A DNA stretch of 64,000 nucleotides from positions 4,340 through 68,339 of the forward strand of contig CAZNLT010000005.1 of NCBI GenBank assembly GCA_964573705.1, written 5' to 3'. The position numbers and the translations under genes were made by a program. How positions within the stretch are numbered: the stretch's first letter is position 1; the number at the start of each line of letters is the position of its first letter. Shown in pieces: positions 36,209 through 44,895 of the stretch. Origin of the DNA: JAABSQ01 sp964573705. GTDB taxonomy: Bacteria; Desulfobacterota; Desulfobacteria; Desulfobacterales; Desulfococcaceae. The notes under the pieces were generated by a model. That model ran no database searches, was not told where the DNA came from, and was given only the letters and a program-made list of their open reading frames with translations.

Positions 36209-37852
36209 TCAGACCTCCAGAATAAAGGGGAGGATCAGAGGCCGGCGTTTGATGGTGAAGGTGAAATACCGTCGCAGGTCCCCCTGAATCCGCGAACGGA
36301 TTTTCTGAATCCGGTCGGCCTGGTCCGGCCCCACATCCTCAATCGCCTCCAGAATAACGCAGATGGCGTCATCCAGAAGGTGGCCGGTCTCATGTTCGAA
36401 CACGAATCCCCGGGAGGTGATCTCGGGCCCATAGACGACGATGCCGGTCTCCTCGTCAAAAGCCAGGGTGACCGCCACGAAGCCGTCTTCGGAAAGCACC
36501 CGCCGCTCTTTGAGGAGGCTTCGGCCCACATCCCCGATGCCTTTGCCGTCGACCAGAATCCGGCCGGTGGGGACACTCTCGCCGATCCGTCCGCCGGAGG
36601 CGTCGAATTCGATCACCTGCCCGTTTTCCGCTAAAAGCACCTTTTCCGGGGCGACCCCCACCGACTCGGCCAACCGGGCGTGGTGAACCAAGTGGCGGTA
36701 TTCCCCGTGAATCGGGATGAAATACTCGGGTCGGGTCAGTTGGATCATCAGCTTCAGTTCTTCCCGAAAGGCATGGCCGGAGACATGAATGGCGGAGATC
36801 TTTTCATAGATCACCTCCGCCCCTCGTCGATACAGATCGTTGATGATCTTGGCGATGGCCTTTTCATTGCCGGGAATGAACTTGGAGGAGAGGATGACGG
36901 TGTCGCCTTTTCGAATCCGAATCTGCTTGTGAATGCCGGAGGCCATCCGCGCCAGGGCGGACATCGGTTCTCCCTGGCTGCCGGTGGTGATGATAAAGAC
37001 ATCCGAGAGATCGTGAATCTGGGCGATGTCGATCTCCATCTCTTCGGGAAGTCGAAGATACCCCAGTTCTTTGGCGATCCTGCACGAAGATTCGATGCTT
37101 CGGCCGTTGAGGGCGATGCGGCTCCCCTTTTCCAGGGCGATGTCGATGATCTGCTGTATCCGGGGAATACTGGAGGCGAACAGGGCCACAATGATCCGGC
37201 CGGTGCTCTTCATGGCGATTTGCCGCAGGGCCTCCCCGATATCGCGGTCGGAGGTGGTATACCCCGGTTTTTCCACATTGGTGGAATCCGACATCAGGAC
37301 CAGCACCCCTTCTTCTCCGCACCGGGCGAACCGGTTGACATCGGTGAGCATGCCGTCCACCGAGGCATGGCTGATCTTGAAGTCGCCGGTATGGACCACC
37401 AGTCCGGCCGGGGTTCGAACGGCCAGACCGACGCCGTCCACCACGCTGTGGGCCACCCGAACCGCTTCGATCTCAAAAGGACCGATCGATACCGGACGTC
37501 CCTCAGGGTATTCGCGAAACACCGCCGGGCTGAGCAGGTCATATTCCTCCAGCTTGTTTCGGACCACCCCCAAAGTAAACGGGGTACCGTAGACCGGTAC
37601 GCTGACCTCCCGAAGCAGAAACGGCAGGGCGCCGATGTGATCTTCATGGGCGTGAGTCAGAAAGACCGCCCTGAGCTTGGATTTGTTCAGACGAATGTAG
37701 CTGAAATCGGGAATGACCAGGTCCACCCCCAGCATATAATCCTCCGGAAACATCAGCCCGGAATCGATCACCACCAGGTCATCACCGTATTGGACCACCA
37801 TCATGTTCAGGCCGATTTCACCCAGGCCGCCCAGGGGGATTATCTTCAGCAT
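36209..37852 (-). CDS. rnj: Ribonuclease J
   Basis: 547 residues of the metallo-beta-lactamase/beta-CASP RNase family. The zinc motif is THAHEDHIGALPFLL near residue 75, and the core continues with HTGDFKISH, the DSTN motif and GSQGEPMSAL. The family-specific C-terminal domain follows. I chose ATG 37852 (a GAGGA site eight bases before) over the GTG at 37876. Involved in 5' exonuclease and endonuclease decay of mRNA and rRNA. It is preceded at short spacing by a 110-aa gene. Confidence 0.92.
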   Translation of the reverse strand: MLKIIPLGGLGEIGLNMMVVQYGDDLVVIDSGLMFPEDYMLGVDLVIPDFSYIRLNKSKLRAVFLTHAHEDHIGALPFLLREVSVPVYGTPFTLGVVRNKLEEYDLLSPAVFREYPEGRPVSIGPFEIEAVRVAHSVVDGVGLAVRTPAGLVVHTGDFKISHASVDGMLTDVNRFARCGEEGVLVLMSDSTNVEKPGYTTSDRDIGEALRQIAMKSTGRIIVALFASSIPRIQQIIDIALEKGSRIALNGRSIESSCRIAKELGYLRLPEEMEIDIAQIHDLSDVFIITTGSQGEPMSALARMASGIHKQIRIRKGDTVILSSKFIPGNEKAIAKIINDLYRRGAEVIYEKISAIHVSGHAFREELKLMIQLTRPEYFIPIHGEYRHLVHHARLAESVGVAPEKVLLAENGQVIEFDASGGRIGESVPTGRILVDGKGIGDVGRSLLKERRVLSEDGFVAVTLAFDEETGIVVYGPEITSRGFVFEHETGHLLDDAICVILEAIEDVGPDQADRIQKIRSRIQGDLRRYFTFTIKRRPLILPFILEV

Positions 37853-37879
37853 CTCCGAATTCCTCACCTTCACCACACG

Positions 37880-38212
37880 TCAGGTTTTGATGTCCAGCTT
37901 CTCGAAAATCGCATCCAGACAATCGATCAGCCAGTTCCGCTGCTCTGTGTTGGCATACCGAATGCAATCGCACCGCATGCGGTTGCGAGTCCGCACCAGA
38001 AGCTCCATGGACATTCGACGCTCCTCCAGCTCGATGGCGAAGCAGAGCGGATGACACTCCGTATGGGCTTTCTGAACCTCATCCAGAAGCGCCTCGTCCA
38101 CCGGAATCCAATACAGCTGAGCCATGGCGGAACCGCCGAAATGGGCTTCCAGATAGTCTCTCAGCTTTTCATAATCCGGGTAGCGTAATTCATCGATAAC
38201 ATACTGTTTCAT
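37880..38212 (-). CDS. Hypothetical protein upstream of RNase J
   Basis: 110 residues starting MKQYVIDELRYPDY (ATG 38212; the frame to 38233 is an unlikely extension). Helical, charged and cytoplasmic (FAIELEERRMSMELLVRTRNRMR; NWLIDCLDAIFEKLDIKT). Ends 27 bases before the RNase J ATG, so it is likely co-transcribed. The family is not known to me. A role linked to RNA decay is only a guess from position. Confidence 0.75.
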   Translation of the reverse strand: MKQYVIDELRYPDYEKLRDYLEAHFGGSAMAQLYWIPVDEALLDEVQKAHTECHPLCFAIELEERRMSMELLVRTRNRMRCDCIRYANTEQRNWLIDCLDAIFEKLDIKT

Positions 38213-38275
38213 AATCGATAATATGTACCACAAGCGCCTGTTTTGCGCAAGGCATATGTTTTTCTGCGGTGGCTT

Positions 38276-38413
38276 TGATCATCGTCTCGGCCAAACCTGA
38301 ATGGTTGCGGCCGCCCCGGGATCTTTTCCCGGGCCGGGAAGCTGTTTGAGCGACAGCGAGTTCTTGCCGAACCGGGAAAAGATCCCGGGGCGGCCGAAAT
38401 GTTGATCATGGCC
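38276..38413. repeat. MITE/REP-like inverted-repeat element, copy 2 (best-formed)
   Basis: Ends are inverted repeats of about 17 bases (TGATCAnCnTyTCGGCC type) and the body holds a perfect 24-pair stem: 38309-38332 pairs with 38372-38395. The 39-base loop carries the conserved AAGCTGTTTGA and GAGTTCTTGCC stretches. Lies in the divergent gap between the 110-aa gene and a methyltransferase. It contains no coding potential. The rest of the 317-base gap shows no other feature. Confidence 0.85.
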
Positions 38414-38529
38414 TCCGGCGCTTTTTAATGCCGAGGGGAAAGGGCCTTGCTTCAGACCTTGAAAACGGGTACTATCCATCCAATTGGCTCCTTTTCTTCT
38501 ACCCGCAGCATGCACCGGAAAATCCGCTT

Positions 38530-39105
38530 ATGATCGACCATTTCAGATTCGCCGCCCCGATTTACGACCAAGTTCTCGGCCGACCGAATACCGATCGATT
38601 GAAACGGCTTCTGAATCTTCCCGTCCCGGGCTGGCTGTTGGACGCAGGCGGCGGCACGGGCCGGGTATCCGCACCCTTGGCCGCATGGACCGGCCGTCTG
38701 GCGACGGCGGATGTTTCCCTGCCCATGCTGCGGCGAGCCCGGAGCAAACCGCTGTTCCCGATCGGGGCCGGCGCAGAACGACTGCCGTTTGCCGACGGTA
38801 CCTTTCATCGGGTGTTGGTAGTCGATTCCCTTCACCATTTTTCCGATCCCGTCCGATCCCTCGCGGAATTTTTCCGAGTGCTCAAACCCGGTGGACGGCT
38901 GTTGATCGAAGAACCGGACATTCGTCGAGTCGCGGTAAAAATGGCGGCATTGGGGGAAAAGCTTCTGCTCATGGGCAGCCGGTTTCTTCCTCCGGCGGAG
39001 ATTATAAATCAATGCGCTGCGGCCGGGTTTTCCGCCCGTATCGCGGAAACGGATCTCTTCCGGGTCTGGATTATCGGAGACAAACCGGTGACACCCCTTC
39101 TGTGA
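38530..39105 (+). CDS. UbiE-like class I methyltransferase
   Basis: 191 residues from ATG 38530 (MIDHFRFAAPIYDQVLG, typical of the UbiE/methyltransferase-11 group). The SAM loop is LLDAGGGTGRVS, with VVDSLHHFSDP as the post-II motif. The longer frame upstream runs into the repeat element and is not real. The next gene starts 10 bases later on the same strand, so it leads a three-gene set with a zinc-ribbon membrane protein and an asparagine-synthetase-like protein. Substrate unknown. Confidence 0.85.
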   Translation: MIDHFRFAAPIYDQVLGRPNTDRLKRLLNLPVPGWLLDAGGGTGRVSAPLAAWTGRLATADVSLPMLRRARSKPLFPIGAGAERLPFADGTFHRVLVVDSLHHFSDPVRSLAEFFRVLKPGGRLLIEEPDIRRVAVKMAALGEKLLLMGSRFLPPAEIINQCAAAGFSARIAETDLFRVWIIGDKPVTPLL

Positions 39106-39115
39106 GGCACCCGCC

Positions 39116-40162
39116 ATGAAATGCCCTCAATGCCTGACCAATCAGAAATACAAAGACGGAATGACCTGTCGGGGATGCAGATACCGCTTCGCCCTGGACC
39201 CTAAAAAGCCGCCCTACATCACTGATTCGGCTTTCAAATCCGCCCTTCTCAAGCTCTCCCACCAGGGCCGGTACTGGTTCACTCGGGATCAGCTGTATGT
39301 GCGGATTCACCGGCTGATTCAACAGAAAAAGCGGATCGGTCCGCTCCCCCTGGTAATCGGGGGGATTTTTGCCGCCTTCTGGGGATCGGGAATGCTGCTG
39401 GGCATCGGCCTGGGGATGTGGGCGGCAATTCTGTGGATACTGCTTCTGACCGGCGGCATCGCCTGGTATCGGTTCCGGCCGGTTTCCGTACCGCCCGACA
39501 TTCCGGCACGGCTGATTCAGACCTATCAGTCGCTTCAGCCCATCGAGCAACTGGCCGACGGACGGCGATTGGGAAAAGCGATTCCGCCGGAATTGGACGG
39601 TGAGCTTTTCGCCCATGCGCCCGAGGGGATTCTCATCACCGATCGAAACGACACCGCGGAGATGCTGATCCTCAACCGTTTTCATTTCGATAACCGGGTA
39701 CTGGTGGTCAGCCAGGAAAAATATCCGCCGTCGGCGTTTGAGGCCTGCCGGGGATTTCTGGCCCGGCATCCGGATATACCCGTGTACCTGATCCACGACT
39801 GTTCCCGGGAAGGCCTGCGGATGCAGGGAAAACTGGTCACCGATCCGGAGTGGCACCTCGACGAAAAGCGGATCCGGAACCTGGGATTTCATCCCGGGAA
39901 TGTGGATCGGCTCAAATCCCCGGTCTGGATCCCGGAAGCCCTCAGGGATAAGGAAGAAAAGCGCATCCCCAAGGGATCGGCCGCGGACCACAACAAAAAC
40001 GGATATCGCCTCCCCCTGGGGATCGCCCCGCCCGGGGCCTTCGCCGGCACGCTGGCTCTGGCCGTAACGGCCGGTCTTTCCCTCATGAGCGAAGAACTCC
40101 TGGCCATGCAGCAAGAAAGCGCCGCAAGCGGTTCGGGCGGCGTCTCTTTCGGGTTCGGCTGA
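39116..40162 (+). CDS. Zinc-ribbon membrane protein, unknown function
   Basis: 348 residues. The N-terminus has two CxxC pairs (CPQC at 3-6 and CRGC at about 18-21), a zinc ribbon. Two adjacent membrane helices follow (LPLVIGGIFAAFWGSGMLLG and GLGMWAAILWILLLTGGIAW, about 75-118), then a soluble domain of about 200 residues (VLVVSQEKYPPSAF; VYLIHDCSREG). It ends with a hydrophobic segment and a glycine-rich tail (SGSGGVSFGFG). Family not recognised. Same-strand neighbours at 10 and 15 bases suggest one transcript. Confidence 0.75.
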   Translation: MKCPQCLTNQKYKDGMTCRGCRYRFALDPKKPPYITDSAFKSALLKLSHQGRYWFTRDQLYVRIHRLIQQKKRIGPLPLVIGGIFAAFWGSGMLLGIGLGMWAAILWILLLTGGIAWYRFRPVSVPPDIPARLIQTYQSLQPIEQLADGRRLGKAIPPELDGELFAHAPEGILITDRNDTAEMLILNRFHFDNRVLVVSQEKYPPSAFEACRGFLARHPDIPVYLIHDCSREGLRMQGKLVTDPEWHLDEKRIRNLGFHPGNVDRLKSPVWIPEALRDKEEKRIPKGSAADHNKNGYRLPLGIAPPGAFAGTLALAVTAGLSLMSEELLAMQQESAASGSGGVSFGFG

Positions 40163-40177
40163 AGCAAAGGTGTTCTG

Positions 40178-41101
40178 ATGGGCTGTCTTTTCGGCTATGC
40201 CGGCCTTCCCGACGACACCCTTCTTTCCGGAATGGCCTCGCGTCTTTCCCACCGATGCCGCGGCGGCTGGGAGCGGACCCGGCTGCGGACCCATGACCAC
40301 TGCACAGTGGAGATCGGCCGCGGCATTCCGCCCTGGTCCGGGGCCGGCCGGGTCTATCATCATCCAGAAAAGCGGACGGCCCTGGGGTATTCCGGTGTTA
40401 TCTTTCATAGCACCGGCGGCTCGGCAGTCCGCTCCGGAAAAACCGAGGCGAAAACCCTTCTGTCCCGATTGGGGAACCCCCCGGCGGCCGGATTACCCGC
40501 ACTGGAGGGCGCTTTTACGGCGGCCCTGGCCGAGGAGGATGCCCTTCACCTGGTTCGAGACCCCTCGGGCGTCAAGGTCCTTTACTGGGCCCGCCACCGG
40601 AATCGGCTGCTGTTCGCCAGTGAAATCAAGGCGCTGTTCGCCGACCCGGCCGTGTCTCGCAGAATGCGGTTGGGAGCGCTTCCCGAATACCTGACCTTCA
40701 GCTTCATTCCGGGCGAGAAGACCATGTTCGAGGAGATCCATGAACTTCAGCCCGGGACCGTTCTGGAATTTCGAAAGCAAGCCGTGCGCCTTCGTCGCCA
40801 TTTCACTTTTGAAGATTCTGAATGGCGGCCGAATGATCCCATTGTGCATCGGCCCAAGTCGGGAATGATGGTGCCGGTCCGGTTCTGGTTTCAAAAAGAG
40901 ATGCGCAGATACGCCCGGCGGGTATTGTCCCCCCGCAACCTGAAGCGGGTCGGTTTTTTCAACCCGGATTACGTCAAAAAACTCCTCCGGTACGACAAAA
41001 CCGAAATACAAAGCCAGCGGCACGGGCTCAAGCTCTGGATGCTGATCACCTTCATGCTCTGGCACGAACAGATGGCGGAGGGAAAAACCCGTTCAAAATA
41101 A
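40178..41101 (+). CDS. Asparagine-synthetase-like protein lacking the synthetase core
   Basis: 307 residues. Residues 1 to about 210 match the class II glutamine amidotransferase domain of AsnB (SRLSHRCRGGW, LVRDPSGVKVLYW, FASEIKALFADP). The synthetase half is missing its ATP pyrophosphatase part: there is no SGGxDS motif. The chain goes straight from RRHFTFEDSEW to the far C-terminal AsnB segment (IVHRPKSGMMVPVRFWF onward). About 250 residues are absent, in frame. The nucleophile also differs: the start is MGCLFGYAG instead of MCGI, putting cysteine at position 3. It cannot be a normal asparagine synthetase and may be a non-catalytic or repurposed remnant. Confidence 0.72.
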   Translation: MGCLFGYAGLPDDTLLSGMASRLSHRCRGGWERTRLRTHDHCTVEIGRGIPPWSGAGRVYHHPEKRTALGYSGVIFHSTGGSAVRSGKTEAKTLLSRLGNPPAAGLPALEGAFTAALAEEDALHLVRDPSGVKVLYWARHRNRLLFASEIKALFADPAVSRRMRLGALPEYLTFSFIPGEKTMFEEIHELQPGTVLEFRKQAVRLRRHFTFEDSEWRPNDPIVHRPKSGMMVPVRFWFQKEMRRYARRVLSPRNLKRVGFFNPDYVKKLLRYDKTEIQSQRHGLKLWMLITFMLWHEQMAEGKTRSK

Positions 41102-41197
41102 GGCTTGCATTAAAAGGTCAATTTGCATAAACGTGACCTCAAAATTCGAACCCGTCAGCGGAATTCTTCCGTTTTCAAGTATATTTGGAGATATTTT

Positions 41198-42064
41198 ATG
41201 CATTATGAAGGAAATATCATTCGCCCGCCCAGCGAAGCCAACAGCATTCTGCTCCAGGCCACCGTCGGGTGCTCCCACAACAAGTGCGCCTTCTGCGGCA
41301 CCTATGCCGGGGAGCGATTTCAGATCAAACCCGATGAGATCATCTTTGAAGACATCGCCTACGCCGCCCGGCATTTCAAACAGAAGCGACGCCTGTTCAT
41401 CTGCGACGGCGACGCCCTGATCATTCCCCAGAAGCGGCTCCTGAAGATTCTGGAAGAGATCGAACGGCAGCTGCCCCGGGTGACCCGGGTGGGGGTTTAC
41501 GCCAACACCAAAAGCATCGACATGAAATCCCCTGAGGAACTGAAGATCCTTCACGAACACGGCCTGGGGATCGCCTATATGGGCCTGGAATCCGGGGACG
41601 ACGTCACCCTCAAAAAGATCAACAAAGGGGCTGCATCCGAAAAGATGATCGCCATGGGCCGGAAACTTCGGGAGGCGGGAATCAAGCTTTCCGTCACCGT
41701 GCTTCTGGGAATCGCAGGCCGGGAACGATCCCGTGAACATGCTCGAGAGACCGGACGAGTGCTCAGCGCCATCGATCCCGAATATGTGGGCGCCCTGAGC
41801 CTGATGCTGATCCCCGGCACCCCGCTGCACCGGGACTTTCAGGCCGGCGCCTTTCCGCTCCTCGACGCCGATGAAATGCTGACCGAACTCGGGACCATGA
41901 TCGCCCATACCGACATGAAGGGCCAGTTCCACGCCAATCACGCCTCCAACTACCTGCCCATCAAGGCCCGGCTTCCCAGAGACAAGGAATCGACCCTTCG
42001 ATTGATCAACGACGCCCTTTCCGGCAAGGTGGCCTTGAAGCCGGAATGGATGAGAGCCTTATAA
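41198..42064 (+). CDS. Radical SAM protein
   Basis: 288 residues from ATG 41198 (GGAG seven bases before); the frame opening at 41123 is a false extension. The cluster motif is C-x4-C-x2-C (GCSHNKCAFCGTY), not the usual C-x3-C-x2-C. It is followed by SAM-binding strand regions (LFICDGDAL; GIAYMGLESGDD; LIPGTP). Likely cytoplasmic. The reaction is unknown; similar proteins are annotated only as radical SAM. It stands between the amidotransferase-like gene and transketolase. Confidence 0.85.
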   Translation: MHYEGNIIRPPSEANSILLQATVGCSHNKCAFCGTYAGERFQIKPDEIIFEDIAYAARHFKQKRRLFICDGDALIIPQKRLLKILEEIERQLPRVTRVGVYANTKSIDMKSPEELKILHEHGLGIAYMGLESGDDVTLKKINKGAASEKMIAMGRKLREAGIKLSVTVLLGIAGRERSREHARETGRVLSAIDPEYVGALSLMLIPGTPLHRDFQAGAFPLLDADEMLTELGTMIAHTDMKGQFHANHASNYLPIKARLPRDKESTLRLINDALSGKVALKPEWMRAL

Positions 42065-42131
42065 ACCGCTGCAATTCAGGATTTGTCGGCATTTGCCGCA
42101 TTAAATAGACCAGATAAGGAGAAGATCAGCC

Positions 42132-44156
42132 ATGAGCAACGACTTGCCTGCCGCCCAGGCAATGGAAGACGCCCCCTGTATCAACATTATCCGCACCCTG
42201 TCAATGGATGCCATTCAGCAAGCCAATTCAGGCCACCCCGGCGCTCCTTTAGGGCTGGCCCCGGCCGCCTATGTGCTGTGGACCCAGGTAATGAAACACA
42301 ACCCTAAAAATCCCCAATGGCCCAACCGGGACCGGTTCGTCCTCTCCGGGGGACACGCCTCAATGCTGCTCTACAGCCTCCTGCACCTGACCGGTTATGA
42401 CCTGAGCCTGGAGGATATTCAGAAGTTTCGTCAGCTGGACAGCAAAACCCCGGGCCACCCCGAATTCGGCGTCACCCCCGGCGTGGAAACCACCACCGGT
42501 CCCCTGGGGCAGGGGTTTGCCGCCGCCGTGGGCATGGCCATGGCCGAACGCCATCTGGCCGCCCGCTTCAACCGGGTGGGACAGGAAATCGTGGATCATT
42601 ACACCTATGTCATGTGCGGCGACGGCGATCTCATGGAGGGTATCTCTTATGAAGCGGCCTCTCTGGCCGGCCACCTGGGGCTGGGAAAGCTGGTCTGCAT
42701 TTACGATGACAACAAGATCACCATCGAGGGAGGCACCGACATCAGCTTCACCGAGGATGTGGGGCTTCGGTTCAAGGCCATGGGCTGGCATGTACTCACC
42801 GTGATGGACGGCAACGATGTGGCCGCCGTTTTCGCTGCTCTGGAAGCGGCCAAGGCCGAAACGGAGATGCCCTCCATCATCGTCCTGCGCACCCATATCG
42901 CTTACGGCAGCCCCAACAAGCAGGGCTCCCCGGACGCCCACGGCGCCCCCCTGGGGGTGGAGGAGGTCCGACTCACCAAACGCAACCTGGGCTGCGATGA
43001 GGATCTCTGCTTCTGCGTGCCCGATGATCCGCTGGTGACCTATCGAAAATGCATCGAGGCGGGGGTTCTGGAAGAGGCCGATTGGCAGAAGCGGTTCGAT
43101 GAATTCCAGGAGAAATACCCGGGGCTGGCCCGGGACTGGGAAGAAGCCCTGACCCGGACCCTGAAAGAGGGCTGGGATGAAAACATTCCCGATTTCAAAC
43201 CCGCGGACGGCCCCATGGCCACCCGGGCCGCCTCCGGAAAGGTGCTCAACGCCATCGCCGAAAAGGCACCGACCCTGATGGGCGGTTCCGCGGACCTGGC
43301 GCCTTCCAACAAGACCCTGATCGAGTCTTCCCATGATTTCCAGAAATTCGCCTACACCGGGCGGAACATCCGCTTCGGCGTGCGGGAGCATGCCATGGGC
43401 GCGATCCTTTCGGGGATGGCCCTGCACCGCGGGGTACGGCCCTACGGCGGCACCTTTCTGGTATTCGCCGACTACATGCGGCCGGCCATTCGCCTGGCGG
43501 CCCTGATGGAGCAGCCGGTGATTTATGTCTTTACCCATGACAGCGTGGCCGTGGGCGAAGACGGCCCCACCCATCAGCCCATCGAGCATGTGCTCAGCCT
43601 GCGGGCGATCCCCGGCCTGACGGTGATTCGGCCGGCGGACGCCGCCGAAACCGCCCTGGCCTGGCGGGTGGCCATGGAATCATCCTCGAACCCGACCGCC
43701 CTGATTCTGACCCGCCAGAAGCTGCCGATCCTGGACCGAACCCGCTATGCGCCCGCCGAGGGACTCGCCCGGGGCGCCTATATCCTTTCCGACTGCGACG
43801 GCACCCCCGACGTGATTCTGATCGCCACCGGCTCCGAGGTCCACATCACCCTGGAGGCCCAGGAAAAACTGAAATCCGAAGGCGTTTCCGCGCGGGTGGT
43901 CTCCATGCCCAGCTGGGAATTGTTCGAAAAAAATGATGCGGATTACAGGGAAAAGGTCCTGCCGTCCGGAGTCCCCACCCGCCTGGCGGTGGAAGCCGGC
44001 TCCCCGATGGGATGGGAACGGTACACGGGGCGCAGTGAGGCGGTCATCGGGATCGACCGTTTCGGGGCCTCGGCCCGGGGAAATGTGCTGCTGGAAAAGT
44101 TCGGCTTTACCGCCGACAACATCGTTCAGCGGGCCAAGGCGCTTTTGAAGCCCTGA
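42132..44156 (+). CDS. tkt: Transketolase
   Basis: 674 residues, the full family length. TPP motif GDGDLMEGISYEAASL...DDNKITIEG in the first domain. The second domain shows GVREHAMGAI and DSVAVGEDGPTHQPIEH. A clear AAGGAG site precedes the ATG. Transfers two-carbon units in the non-oxidative pentose phosphate pathway. A strong terminator follows. Confidence 0.95.
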   Translation: MSNDLPAAQAMEDAPCINIIRTLSMDAIQQANSGHPGAPLGLAPAAYVLWTQVMKHNPKNPQWPNRDRFVLSGGHASMLLYSLLHLTGYDLSLEDIQKFRQLDSKTPGHPEFGVTPGVETTTGPLGQGFAAAVGMAMAERHLAARFNRVGQEIVDHYTYVMCGDGDLMEGISYEAASLAGHLGLGKLVCIYDDNKITIEGGTDISFTEDVGLRFKAMGWHVLTVMDGNDVAAVFAALEAAKAETEMPSIIVLRTHIAYGSPNKQGSPDAHGAPLGVEEVRLTKRNLGCDEDLCFCVPDDPLVTYRKCIEAGVLEEADWQKRFDEFQEKYPGLARDWEEALTRTLKEGWDENIPDFKPADGPMATRAASGKVLNAIAEKAPTLMGGSADLAPSNKTLIESSHDFQKFAYTGRNIRFGVREHAMGAILSGMALHRGVRPYGGTFLVFADYMRPAIRLAALMEQPVIYVFTHDSVAVGEDGPTHQPIEHVLSLRAIPGLTVIRPADAAETALAWRVAMESSSNPTALILTRQKLPILDRTRYAPAEGLARGAYILSDCDGTPDVILIATGSEVHITLEAQEKLKSEGVSARVVSMPSWELFEKNDADYREKVLPSGVPTRLAVEAGSPMGWERYTGRSEAVIGIDRFGASARGNVLLEKFGFTADNIVQRAKALLKP

Positions 44157-44214
44157 TTCTACCCCTTCATAAATCGATGGGGCGGCGCATGCAGGCATCC
44201 GTCGCCCTGCCGGC

Positions 44215-44254
44215 AAAACCCCGGGGCGGTGTTTCGACATCGCCCCGGGGTTTT
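44215..44254. terminator. Bidirectional terminator between tkt and the DUF3786 gene
   Basis: A 14-pair perfect stem (AAAACCCCGGGGCG with CGCCCCGGGGTTTT) encloses a 12-base loop. It has U-runs on both strands and separates two convergent genes. Confidence 0.9.
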
Positions 44255-44275
44255 ATCGGGTAATCTTTCCTCTTT

Positions 44276-44884
44276 TCAGCTCCCGATAATCTCCAGAATC
44301 TTCCGGGAGGTATATTCCCCCAAATCGGCCAGTCCGTCCAGGGGCAAAAACGCCGGTGCATTGTTGGAAAACAGGCAGGTCACGGATGCGGGGAAATCCT
44401 CATCCGCCTCATAGATGATATAGCTCAGCGTGATTTTGGGAACCGGCCGCACCATAAAGGAAAAATCCCCGCCGATATCCGAGAAGACTTTCTGGCCGTC
44501 CAGAGTGGTAATGATTTCTCTGGATTTCTCCTGAATTCGGTCGACATGCGGAATCAAAAGGTTCTGGGTATTGGCCGCAAACGCCGCCACATAGGGCATG
44601 CTGCCTTGAAAATCCTTGAACGCCTTCAGGGGTTCGAGCACACACTCGAAGGGCCGGGCATGGAGCGCATACAACGACAGAACAATGCCCACCGGCCCAT
44701 CCTGCGGTTCCTCCCCCAGAAAAATCCCGTCCGGCCGTATTCGGCAGGTTTCTCCCAAAGCGTCGAAGACAAAGGCATCGCCTTCCTTTCGACTCGGCAG
44801 GGATCTCAGGATATCCGTTTCAGAACGGTTTTCAAACAGGGTCTTGATATTTTCACGAACGATCATCGCATAATTATCGGTCAC
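44276..44884 (-). CDS. DUF3786 domain protein
   Basis: 202 residues matching the DUF3786 pattern (DILRSLPSRKEGDAFVF; LYALHA; FVRPVPKITLSYIIYEADEDFP). A GTG start at 44884 with AAGGAG seven bases before fits best. Domain function is not known. It begins 11 bases after the permease gene on the same strand, so the two form an operon. Confidence 0.82.
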   Translation of the reverse strand: MTDNYAMIVRENIKTLFENRSETDILRSLPSRKEGDAFVFDALGETCRIRPDGIFLGEEPQDGPVGIVLSLYALHARPFECVLEPLKAFKDFQGSMPYVAAFAANTQNLLIPHVDRIQEKSREIITTLDGQKVFSDIGGDFSFMVRPVPKITLSYIIYEADEDFPASVTCLFSNNAPAFLPLDGLADLGEYTSRKILEIIGS

Positions 44885-44895
44885 AATGGTTCTCC

